From Porphyrobacter sp. AAP82 (GTDB taxonomy: Bacteria; Pseudomonadota; Alphaproteobacteria; Sphingomonadales; Sphingomonadaceae), in assembly GCF_000331285.1 (NCBI RefSeq), contig NZ_ANFX01000013.1, positions 1-64,000 of the forward strand: 64,000 nt of DNA, read 5' to 3'. Numbering within the stretch: the stretch's first letter is position 1; each line of letters begins with the position of its first letter. Position numbers and translations under genes: made by a program. The notes beneath the pieces were generated by a model. That model was not told the DNA's origin and made no database searches. It saw nothing but the letters and a program-made list of their open reading frames with translations. Below, in pieces: positions 57,540 through 64,000 of this stretch.

Positions 57540-57954
57540 CGAGGAGCCCCTCTGCGCGCGGGCGATACGGCTGGCGAGCGAGAGCTTCCTCGCCGGATCG
57601 GGCCCGGGCGGGCAGAACGCCAACAAGGTCGCAACGGAAGTGGAACTGCGCGTCAACATCTACGCGCTGCGCCTGTCGCCGCCGGTGTTCGCGCGGCTGA
57701 GGAAGCTCGCGGGCGCGAAGCTGGCGGGGAACGGCGACCTCATCGTCACCTCCAAGGCCCACCGCACCCAGGACGCCAACCGCCAGGACGCGCGCGAAAA
57801 GCTCGCCGCGCTGATCGAGACCGCGCTGGTCGAACCCAAGCGGCGCGCCAAGACCCGGGTCAACCGCGTCGGCAAGACCGAGCGATTGAAGGTCAAGAAG
57901 GCGCGCGGCGCGGTGAAGGCCGGGCGCGGGCGGCCGAGCGCATCGGACTGGTGA
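57532..57954 (+). CDS. arfB: Peptidyl-tRNA hydrolase ArfB
   Basis: The 140-residue ArfB (YaeJ) rescues stalled ribosomes without tmRNA by hydrolysing peptidyl-tRNA. The GGQ motif lies in AGSGPGGQNANKVATEVELR, near residue 24. The basic C-terminal tail (KTRVNRVGKTERLKVKKARG), needed to enter the mRNA channel, is present. The first 8 bp overlap the pseudouridine synthase gene. It ends just ahead of rpmG, giving a cluster of translation-linked genes. Confidence 0.94.
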   Translation: MDDEEPLCARAIRLASESFLAGSGPGGQNANKVATEVELRVNIYALRLSPPVFARLRKLAGAKLAGNGDLIVTSKAHRTQDANRQDAREKLAALIETALVEPKRRAKTRVNRVGKTERLKVKKARGAVKAGRGRPSASDW

Positions 57955-58092
57955 GGCTTATTGACTTTTGCCCGTGAATCGGCGAATGGCGCGCCCGTGT
58001 GGCGGTGTGCCGGGCCTTCCGGGCGCGCCGCTATTTGCTTTTTTGACGCCCGCTTGCATCCACCGGGCCGACCCAGTTGACAGGAACCCGCC

Positions 58093-58260
58093 ATGGCGAA
58101 GCCCACCACCGTCAAGATCCGCCTCGTCTCGAGCGAGGGCACCGGCTTCTTCTACGTGACCAAGAAGAACCCGCGCAACATCACCGAGAAGATGAGCTTC
58201 CGCAAGTACGATCCGGTCGCGCGCAAGCATGTCGAATTCAAGGAAGCCAAGATCAAGTAA
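58093..58260 (+). CDS. rpmG: 50S ribosomal protein L33
   Basis: This 55-residue protein reads [20 protein letters not shown], then [20 protein letters not shown], then [15 protein letters not shown]. It is the L33 of the large subunit. It lacks the four zinc-binding Cys residues, so it is the zinc-free form common in Proteobacteria. The ATG is preceded by CAGGAA about 6 bases upstream. The gap before it (57955-58092) has no gene. Confidence 0.97.
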   Translation: MAKPTTVKIRLVSSEGTGFFYVTKKNPRNITEKMSFRKYDPVARKHVEFKEAKIK

Positions 58261-58340
58261 GGCTCCCGCGCGCCCGCAGCGTGATGGCGCGGCGCGGTAA
58301 TTCATCGACAGTTCAAGCCTCGCGCCCTAGTCGCAGCGGC

Positions 58341-59012
58341 ATGAAAACAGCTTCGACAAAGCTTCGCTTCGCAGCCCTCGGCCTTGGCGCCGGGGCGCTT
58401 GCGCTTGGGTTAGCCCCCGGTGACACCGCCCCGCTGACCGCATCGGCCGCTGCGCAGCCCCAGGCCTCCGATCTCGACCGTGTCGTCACCGCGCTGCGGG
58501 CGATCTCGACGATGAAGGCCGACTTCGTCCAGACCGACCGCGCCGGACAGTCCCTGCGCGGCGTGATGACCCTGAAGCGCCCCGGCAAGATCCGCTTCGA
58601 TTACGGCAAGTCCGCCAATTTCCTCGTCATCTCGAACGGCAAATCGCTCTATGTGATCGATTACGAGGTGAACCAGGTCGAACGCTGGCCGATCGGCAAC
58701 TCGCCGCTGGGGGCGCTGTTCGATCCCGAAAAGGACGTGAAGCGCTTCGGCAAGCTGATGCCGACCTCGAACCGGGACGTCATCAGCGTCCAGGTGCGCG
58801 ATCCCAAGAAGCCCGAATTCGGGATGATCACGCTGATCTTCGTCAGGAACGCCGCCGCGCCCGGGGGCTTGCAGCTCACTTACTGGGTCGCGCTCGATGC
58901 GCAGAACAATCGCACGCGGGTCGAACTGTCGAACCAGCGCTACGGCGTGGCGGTGGCCGAAAGCACCTTCACCTTCAAGGATCCCCGCCGCACGGCTCGT
59001 CGCCCGGGGTGA
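58341..59012 (+). CDS. lolA: Outer-membrane lipoprotein carrier LolA
   Basis: The 223-residue LolA-like periplasmic chaperone carries lipoproteins from LolCDE to the outer membrane. A long signal peptide (MKTASTKLRFAALGLGAGAL..., cleavage near SAAAQ) precedes the domain. Family marks are TMKADFVQTDRAGQSLRGVM, LKRPGKIRFDYGKSANFLVI and NGKSLYVIDYEVNQVERWPI. The concave barrel should bind acyl chains. It follows rpmG by 80 bp; its terminator is downstream at 59188. Together with lgt it supports the YceI and PstS lipoproteins of the window. Confidence 0.9.
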   Translation: MKTASTKLRFAALGLGAGALALGLAPGDTAPLTASAAAQPQASDLDRVVTALRAISTMKADFVQTDRAGQSLRGVMTLKRPGKIRFDYGKSANFLVISNGKSLYVIDYEVNQVERWPIGNSPLGALFDPEKDVKRFGKLMPTSNRDVISVQVRDPKKPEFGMITLIFVRNAAAPGGLQLTYWVALDAQNNRTRVELSNQRYGVAVAESTFTFKDPRRTARRPG

Positions 59013-59187
59013 ACGCCCGTCCGACGAACGGTTGTATGAAAGCGACAGAAACCTTGCAGCGTTCATGTGCGTGAAAGGCGAGACGGGCTAATTCTTCTCA
59101 ACAAGGCGGGCCGAAGGGAGGTTTCCCCCCTGTTGCCCACCCTTCACCAAGGGCCTGCCTTGCACAAGCGTGACGAACGCTCCATGG

Positions 59188-59235
59188 AACCCCCGACCCA
59201 TCGCCCCCGGGTCGGGGGTTTTCGCGTTTTTTGTG
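59188..59235 (+). terminator. Strong terminator of lolA
   Basis: AACCCCCGACCC (59188-59199) pairs with GGGTCGGGGGTT (59209-59220), nine-base loop. TTCGC and TTTTTT follow, so the hairpin has a good T-rich tail. Confidence 0.88.
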
Positions 59236-59480
59236 TTCCGCACGCCTCCGGCGCGCGAAATCCTCTCTCATGCGGCCTGAAGGCCGCGTCGCTGCGGGCG
59301 GCCGTTCGGCCTTGCGGTCGCTTTGCGACCGATCCCAGCACGACATTTCAAGGGGACGATGAACCGGCCCGAAGGAAGGGCCGCAAGCGCGAACGCGCGC
59401 CCGAGCCTATGCGAGGACAGCCAAGCAGCGCGAACGCGCTGCGCCCGGCGCTTGAGAGCGCAAACAAAAGACTCTTTCTC
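59236..59480. other. Gene-free stretch between lolA terminator and alkaline phosphatase
   Basis: With 59013-59187 before it, this 468-bp gap holds no credible gene. It contains the terminator at 59188, a REP-like element at 59286, and a small hairpin GCAGCGC-GAAC-GCGCTGC (59425-59442). A frame beginning with ATG at 59359, after AAGGGGACG, reads into the alkaline phosphatase gene and has no coding look. Read on the minus strand, the small hairpin could stop alkaline phosphatase transcription. Confidence 0.5.
59286..59317 (+). repeat. REP-like element, copy 3
   Basis: This 32-bp sequence is identical to the minus strand of 21326-21357. It lies between the lolA terminator and the convergent alkaline phosphatase gene. 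Confidence 0.7.
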
Positions 59481-60881
59481 CTACTTCTCCCAGCCCAGCG
59501 CCTTGCGGATGATGCTGTAGATCACGTTCTGCTCGATCACCCCGTGGGCGCGGGCCGCTCCCGGGCCGGTTGCGAACAGCGCGACATCCTCGCCGGCGTG
59601 GGTCTCGCCGCCGGTCGGCACCAGCGCCTGCTGGGTCGCGGCGATGCCGGTCTGCGGCACCGGGCGCTCGCCCTTCACCGCGCCCGGACCATTGGCATAG
59701 CCGAGCGTCGTGTAGGGCTTGCCGTCCGCCGCCAGCACCGGGCTCGTGCCGTCGCCGCCATCCTCGCCCCGCCCCACAGGCGCGACCACCAGCCCGAGGA
59801 TGTCGTTCCCGCGCTGCGGATAGCCGGCGATGGTGAAGACATGGCTGTGATCGGCGGTCACCAGGATCAGGGTCTCCTTCGGATCGGTGTGATCGACCGC
59901 ATATTGCACCGCGCGGGCGAATTCCACCGCCTCCTCGAGCGCGAAGCCCGCCTTGCCGGCGTGGTGCGCGTGATCGATCCGCCCGCCCTCGACCATCAGG
60001 TAGAAGCCTTGCGGATCGGCCTTGAGCCGCGCGATCGCGGCAGCGGTCATGTCGGTGAGGGTGGGTTCGGACGAATCCGTCTTGCGCTCGGCCATGAAGG
60101 TCATGTGATCGGCGTTGAACAGCCCGAACACCGGCTTGCCGGCCGGCGCCGCGGCGAGGCTGGCGGCATCCTTGACCACCACCCCGCCGTTCTTCGCCGC
60201 CCATTGCGCGGGCAGATCGGCCGCCACATCGCTCCTGCGCCCGCCGCCGCTCTTGCCGTAGAAACTGCGCGCACCCCCGCCGAGCGCGACATCGAACTGC
60301 GCCTCGGCCAGCTGGAGCGCGATGTCCTTGCACCCCACCTGCTGGTCGGCGGGGATATTGCTGTCGGCCTCCCAGTCGCGGTCGGCCGAGCGGGCATAGA
60401 CACTCGCCGGGGTCGCGTGGGTGATGCGGGTGGTGGTGACGATCCCCAGGGCGAGGCCGCGCGCCTTCACCTCTTCGCCCAGCAGCGGCAGCGGGTGGGC
60501 GAGCGCGTCCCTGCACACGCCCTTTTCCGCCGCAGGCCCGATCCCGAGCACCCCGATGCGGGTCTTGACCCCCGAATGCATCGCGGTCGCCGTGCCGGCG
60601 CTATCGGGGACCTGCGCGTTGGTGTTGTAGGTCTTGACCAGCGCCACATGCTCGAATTTCTCGAAGCTCAAGCTGTTCTCCTCGCCCGTCTCCCCGCGCT
60701 TCTGGCCGTCATAGATGCGCGCGGCGGTGATGGTCGAGATGCCCATGCCATCGCCGATGAACAGGATGACGTTCTTCGCGCGCGGTTCCTGCGGGGGCCT
60801 GGCGCGGCGCTCCTTGGCGAGCACGGGGCTGGCGGCGGTGGAGGCGAGGAGCAGGGCGGCGAGCAGGGTGCGGGTGATCAT
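59481..60881 (-). CDS. Alkaline phosphatase (PhoA family)
   Basis: The 466-residue periplasmic enzyme hydrolyses phosphate monoesters with two zinc ions and magnesium. A signal peptide (MITRTLLAALLLASTAASPV) precedes NVILFIGDGMGISTITAARI, with the first metal Asp. The nucleophile Ser is in VPDSAGTATAMHSGVKTRIG, near residue 93. Metal ligands follow in MVEGGRIDHAHHAGKAGFAL and LVTADHSHVF. The C-terminal QNVIYSIIRKALGWEK is normal. The frame is open to 61001, but the ATG at 60881 has GGAG upstream and starts the signal. No Pho box was recognised upstream, though the PstS genes suggest phosphate scavenging in this organism. Confidence 0.94.
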   Translation of the reverse strand: MITRTLLAALLLASTAASPVLAKERRARPPQEPRAKNVILFIGDGMGISTITAARIYDGQKRGETGEENSLSFEKFEHVALVKTYNTNAQVPDSAGTATAMHSGVKTRIGVLGIGPAAEKGVCRDALAHPLPLLGEEVKARGLALGIVTTTRITHATPASVYARSADRDWEADSNIPADQQVGCKDIALQLAEAQFDVALGGGARSFYGKSGGGRRSDVAADLPAQWAAKNGGVVVKDAASLAAAPAGKPVFGLFNADHMTFMAERKTDSSEPTLTDMTAAAIARLKADPQGFYLMVEGGRIDHAHHAGKAGFALEEAVEFARAVQYAVDHTDPKETLILVTADHSHVFTIAGYPQRGNDILGLVVAPVGRGEDGGDGTSPVLAADGKPYTTLGYANGPGAVKGERPVPQTGIAATQQALVPTGGETHAGEDVALFATGPGAARAHGVIEQNVIYSIIRKALGWEK

Positions 60882-61044
60882 GGCAGGTCTCCGGAAAGCT
60901 TGCCCGCGTCTATCGCGCCGCCGTTTGACGATAAAGTGAAAGCTAGAAGTTTCGGTGTCCTTGTCGTCCTGCCGGTTCAGCCTTTCGGCTGTGCTTCGCA
61001 TCCGCCACTTGAGGACGGGGACGCGCTACCCTAAGTCCCGCCCC

Positions 61045-61833
61045 ATGCTGACCGTCGCCACCTGGAACATCAACTCGGCCCGCCTGCGCATCGGCCTCAT
61101 CGAAAAGCTGCTCACCGAGGCCGCGCCCGACATCCTGTGTCTCCAGGAAATCAAGTGCGAGAGCCACCTCTTCCCGGCCGAGGCGCTGGCGGCATTGGGC
61201 TACACCCATCAGGCGGTGAGCGGGCAGAAGGGCTACCACGGGGTCGCCACGGTCGCCCGCGTGCCGATCCGCGAAGTTACCCGCCACGACTGGCAGGACA
61301 ATGGCGAGGCGCGGCACATCGGGGTCGAGGTGGTGGGCAAGGGCCTGCTGGTCGAAAACGTCTACATCCCGGCCGGCGGCGACGTGCCGGACCGCGAGGT
61401 GAACCCCAAGTTCGGCCAGAAGCTCGATTTTCTCGGGCGCATGACGCGCTGGGCCGACACGCTCGACAAGCCCACGCTGATCGTCGGCGATTTCAACATC
61501 GCGCCATTGGAAAGCGATGTGTGGAGCCACAAGCAGCTCTTGAAGGTCGTCAGCCACACGCCCGTCGAGGTCGAGACGCTCGGGCGCTTTCAGGACGCCC
61601 ACGGCTGGGTCGATTGCGGCCGCCAGCATATCCCCGCGCCGCAGCGCTACTATTCCTGGTGGAGCTACCGCAATCCCGGCTGGCAGGAGAACGACAAGGG
61701 CCGCCGCCTCGATCACATGTGGGCCTCGCCCGAGGTGGCGCGGCAATCGCGCAGCCACCGCGTGATCGAAGCGGCCCGCGCGTGGGAGCAGCCCTCCGAC
61801 CATGTGCCGCTGATCACGGAGTTCGACCTCTGA
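61045..61833 (+). CDS. xth: Exodeoxyribonuclease III
   Basis: The 262-residue nuclease cuts at abasic sites and removes 3' blocks in base excision repair. The EEP-family residues are present: ATWNINSARLR (Asn), LCLQEIKCE (metal Glu), VGDFNIAPLESDVW (Asp/Asn), RRLDHMWASP (Asp) and SDHVPLITEF (catalytic His). Length and motifs fit the XthA/ExoA type. The ATG at 61045 starts the conserved sequence although the frame opens at 60955. RibA follows 2 bp after its stop, so the two are coupled. Confidence 0.95.
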   Translation: MLTVATWNINSARLRIGLIEKLLTEAAPDILCLQEIKCESHLFPAEALAALGYTHQAVSGQKGYHGVATVARVPIREVTRHDWQDNGEARHIGVEVVGKGLLVENVYIPAGGDVPDREVNPKFGQKLDFLGRMTRWADTLDKPTLIVGDFNIAPLESDVWSHKQLLKVVSHTPVEVETLGRFQDAHGWVDCGRQHIPAPQRYYSWWSYRNPGWQENDKGRRLDHMWASPEVARQSRSHRVIEAARAWEQPSDHVPLITEFDL

Positions 61834-61835
61834 CG

Positions 61836-62909
61836 TTGTCGCCCGCCCCGTCTCCCGAGCGCCGCGCCGCACAGGCCGTGGACGGCTTGCGCCACGGCTG
61901 GCCGCTGGCGTTCGAGGGGGGGGCGGTGCTGCTGCCGGTCGAGACCGCCACCGCGCCCGGTGCGCGCGCGCCGCAGATGCTGATCTCCGCCGCGCGCGCC
62001 GCGACCCTCAAGCTCGCCAACCAGCGCGAGGCCGCCGTCCCCCACGCCCCCGTGCTGATCGCGGGCGGAGAGGACTTTACGATCCGCGACGCGCTGCCCA
62101 TCGCCGATCCGGCGCTGGACCTCGGCAACCCCTTGAAGGGCCCGTTCAAGGCGGTCAGCCTCGACTGGGCCGAGACCGCCGCCGCAGCGCTGGAACTGGC
62201 GCGGATCGCAGGCATCCTCCCCGCCTTCATGGTGAACGCCGAAGCCGCAGGCGAGGCGCTGCCCGTCGCGCTCGGCGATCTGGCCGCCTATACCAACGCG
62301 GGCGCGCTGAAGATCGTCACCCGCGCGCGCCTGCCGGTATCGGCCTATGAGGATGCCGAAATCGTCGCCTTCCGCTCCGCTGCGGACCTGCGCGAACATG
62401 TCGCGCTCGTCATCGGCAAGCAGTCAGGCGACCGCCAGCCCTTGGTGCGGCTCCATTCGGAGTGCCTGACCGGCGACATCCTCGGCAGCCTCAAATGCGA
62501 CTGCGGCCCGCAATTGGACGCCGCGCTCCATGCGATGGCGCACGAGGCGCGCAACGGGGACTCCGGGTGGGGCATCCTCCTCTACATGCGGCAGGAGGGA
62601 CGCGGGATCGGCCTCATCAACAAGCTGCGCGCCTACCGCTTGCAGGATCAGGGGTTCGATACCGTCGAGGCCAATCAGCGCCTCGGCCTGCCCGATGAAG
62701 CGCGCGATTTTCCGGTGGCGGCGCGGATGCTGGAACTGCTGGGAGCGGGCACCATTCGCCTGCTCACCAACAACCCGGCCAAGGTGCGCGCGCTCGAGGC
62801 GGCGGGGATCACGGTGAGCGAACGCGTGCCGCACCAGCTCCCCGAAAACCCCCACAATGCCCGCTATCTGGCGACCAAGCGGGATCGCTCGGGGCATCTG
62901 CTGTTCTGA
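61836..62909 (+). CDS. ribA: GTP cyclohydrolase II with long N-terminal part
   Basis: RibA opens GTP to the first riboflavin intermediate. The catalytic domain (about residues 175-357) has RLHSECLTGDILGSLKCDCG, with the three zinc Cys, YMRQEGRGIGLINKLRAY, DTVEANQRLGLPDEARDFPV and LLTNNPAKVRALEAAGI. The 170-residue N-terminal part has no DHBP-synthase motif that I can see, but such a long form is usual in sphingomonads. No ATG is in frame near the start: a TTG at 61836, just after the xth stop, or a GTG at 61878 must be used. The coupling to xth favours the TTG. Confidence 0.88.
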   Translation: MSPAPSPERRAAQAVDGLRHGWPLAFEGGAVLLPVETATAPGARAPQMLISAARAATLKLANQREAAVPHAPVLIAGGEDFTIRDALPIADPALDLGNPLKGPFKAVSLDWAETAAAALELARIAGILPAFMVNAEAAGEALPVALGDLAAYTNAGALKIVTRARLPVSAYEDAEIVAFRSAADLREHVALVIGKQSGDRQPLVRLHSECLTGDILGSLKCDCGPQLDAALHAMAHEARNGDSGWGILLYMRQEGRGIGLINKLRAYRLQDQGFDTVEANQRLGLPDEARDFPVAARMLELLGAGTIRLLTNNPAKVRALEAAGITVSERVPHQLPENPHNARYLATKRDRSGHLLF

Positions 62910-63341
62910 GGTGCGTCACCGTGGGGCGGCAAATCGTGGACCGGCCCGAAAGAGACGCTCTCCCGCCTTCGTCACCGCGTGCCGGACATCGGGTGACGGG
63001 GAGGGGGCGGCACCTCCCCACCCACTTGCCGCCCACCGGACAGCCCATCGGCATGCCCGAAAGCGGTCGTGCCGCTCGCTTTCCTACAGGCCGGTAAAGC
63101 GTTACGCTCGCGGCGCTCTTTCCCATTGTCGATGCCCCGCACGCACATCCGCACACCCGATCATGCGGCGAAAACGCGCGAACATGTGTGAACTTCGTTT
63201 TTACCCCGCAACCGGCTGAAAGGCTTGCGGAAATCCTGTAGGATTGCAGGTTTTGCAATGTGAACTTCGTGAACTTCGCAAGAGTGTTGCGCGCGCCATG
63301 CCCGCAGGGCAGAGCCTGCCGCCTGCGGGCTGGCGCAAGCC
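62910..63341. other. Gene-free stretch with GTGAACTTCG repeats
   Basis: No credible gene is present in 432 bp. GTGAACTTCG occurs at 63188-63197, 63260-63269 and 63269-63278; the last two overlap by one base, giving a 9-bp tandem period. They lie 64-154 bp beyond the stop of the beta-helix gene, so they are 3' to it and ahead of nothing. I see no terminator for ribA: no hairpin with a T-run follows its stop. Confidence 0.5.
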
Positions 63342-64000
63342 TCAGCGCTGCTCGTACTGCTTGATCCCGCCCGCGATGCGGTTGCCCTGCATCACCACGC
63401 GGCTGCCGGTCCAGTCGGCGAGGAACACGCTGCTGCGGGTGAGGCCGGGGACGAAGCGGGCCTCGTTGTCCTCGACCTTGAGGCCTTCGGAGGTGTGGAG
63501 CAGGTCTTCCGCGCCCAGCGCGATGAAGGCCGAGTAGTTCTCCTTGTCGCGCCCCTGGACGAACCAGTTGTCGGCGATCCGGCCGATGCTGCCTGCGGGC
63601 AGGTCGATCATGTAGTTGGTCGCCTTGCCGTTCGCATCGTCGAAGCTGTTGTTCTCGATCGCCACTTCCTTCGAACGCGCCTTGACGTAGTGGCCGCCCA
63701 TGCCGCGCTCGAAGCGGCTCTCGCGCACGGTCAGCGAGCCGTAATTGCCGATGTAGATCGAATGCGCGCAGCCCGCGGAGTTCTCGCAGGTGCCAAGCCC
63801 GGTGAAGGTCGAGCGGGTGATGTAGATGCGGCCCTGCGGATCGTCGGCGGTGAGGATGCCCTGCTGGCTGTTCTCGAAGCGCGCATAGGCGACGTTGAGG
63901 GCGCCTTTCTCCAGACGGATGCCTGCGCCGTTGCCATCGGCGACGCGCAGGTTGGCAAAGGTGATGCCGCGGATTTCCGCGCCCAGCCCGCGCAGCACGA
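63342..64000 (-). CDS. Right-handed beta-helix repeat protein, partial
   Basis: The minus-strand frame enters from the right edge and ends at 63342, giving the last 219 residues. The sequence has short repeated turns typical of parallel beta-helix proteins (GIRLEKGALNVAYARFENSQ; SIYIGNYGSLTVRESRFERG; EVAIENNSFDDANGKATNYM; LKVEDNEARFVPGLT). Such folds occur in pectate lyases, alginate epimerases and phage-like adhesins; no catalytic residues can be assigned. The start is outside the window; the GTG at 63996-63998 is probably internal. The protein may be secreted, but the N-terminus is unseen. Confidence 0.8.
   Translation of the reverse strand, partial: VLRGLGAEIRGITFANLRVADGNGAGIRLEKGALNVAYARFENSQQGILTADDPQGRIYITRSTFTGLGTCENSAGCAHSIYIGNYGSLTVRESRFERGMGGHYVKARSKEVAIENNSFDDANGKATNYMIDLPAGSIGRIADNWFVQGRDKENYSAFIALGAEDLLHTSEGLKVEDNEARFVPGLTRSSVFLADWTGSRVVMQGNRIAGGIKQYEQR

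Noticed and set aside
59359-59520. Short plus-strand frame after AAGGGGACG, 54 residues
   Set aside because: The ribosome site is tempting, but the product is low-complexity and Arg-rich and the frame runs into the 3' end of the alkaline phosphatase gene.

Overview
The window is GC-rich, densely coded and almost entirely chromosomal in character. Its gene content points to an alphaproteobacterium of the order Sphingomonadales, most likely the Erythrobacteraceae (Erythrobacter/Porphyrobacter type). Supporting signs are two large TonB-dependent receptors, an UrcA-family protein, a glycine-betaine-type permease fused to its binding protein, a leucine/isovalerate gene block, and the GyrB and FtsK protein styles. 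The assignment rests on gene content only. I see no rRNA, tRNA, CRISPR array, intact insertion sequence or prophage.

Layout. 1-4.1 kb (mostly minus): a cut-off membrane protein, a nitronate monooxygenase-like flavoenzyme, a YceI-like lipoprotein, a VapC toxin remnant beside short repeats, and guaA. 4.2-5.5 kb: an UrcA gene whose expected ATG reads ATA, a structured gene-free stretch, and a 27-codon gene with its own promoter and terminator. 5.5-13.2 kb: an acyl-CoA synthetase, a secreted PIG-L deacetylase, gyrB (apparently leaderless, with a 55-bp tandem repeat over its stop codon), an AI-2E-type permease, an M50-like membrane protein and a SnoaL-like protein. 13.4-18.8 kb (minus): TetR regulator, DUF1295 protein, acyltransferase, then ivd-phnA-mccB for leucine/isovalerate breakdown. 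18.9-21.3 kb: a two-gene osmoprotectant-type ABC transporter.

21.4-24.3 kb (minus): lgt, a MidA-type methyltransferase with a TolA-like N-terminal extension, and a DUF2147 protein. 24.5-38.2 kb: acyl-CoA synthetase, glnD, TonB receptor, yggS/thiE-like pair sharing a start site, ftsK and a second TonB receptor. 38.3-41.5 kb: a three-gene cassette (outer-membrane barrel, 7TM protein, ATP-grasp ligase), the best candidate here for a poorly described system. 41.5-45.4 kb (minus): DUF2157/GDYXXLXY pair and two phosphate-binding lipoproteins. 45.6-57.9 kb: diguanylate cyclase, thioesterase, S9 peptidase coupled to a 37-residue membrane peptide, aminopeptidase P, VOC and cupin proteins, a HerA-like ATPase, and pabBC-rluA-arfB as overlapping genes. 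58-64 kb: rpmG, lolA, alkaline phosphatase, xth-ribA, and a cut-off beta-helix protein.

Most genes are housekeeping: purine, folate and riboflavin synthesis, nitrogen control, lipoprotein maturation and sorting, chromosome topology and segregation. They are often translationally coupled (TGATG, ATGA or GTGA junctions). The unusual material is in short dispersed repeats, micro-genes, unusual starts and the 38-41 kb cassette.
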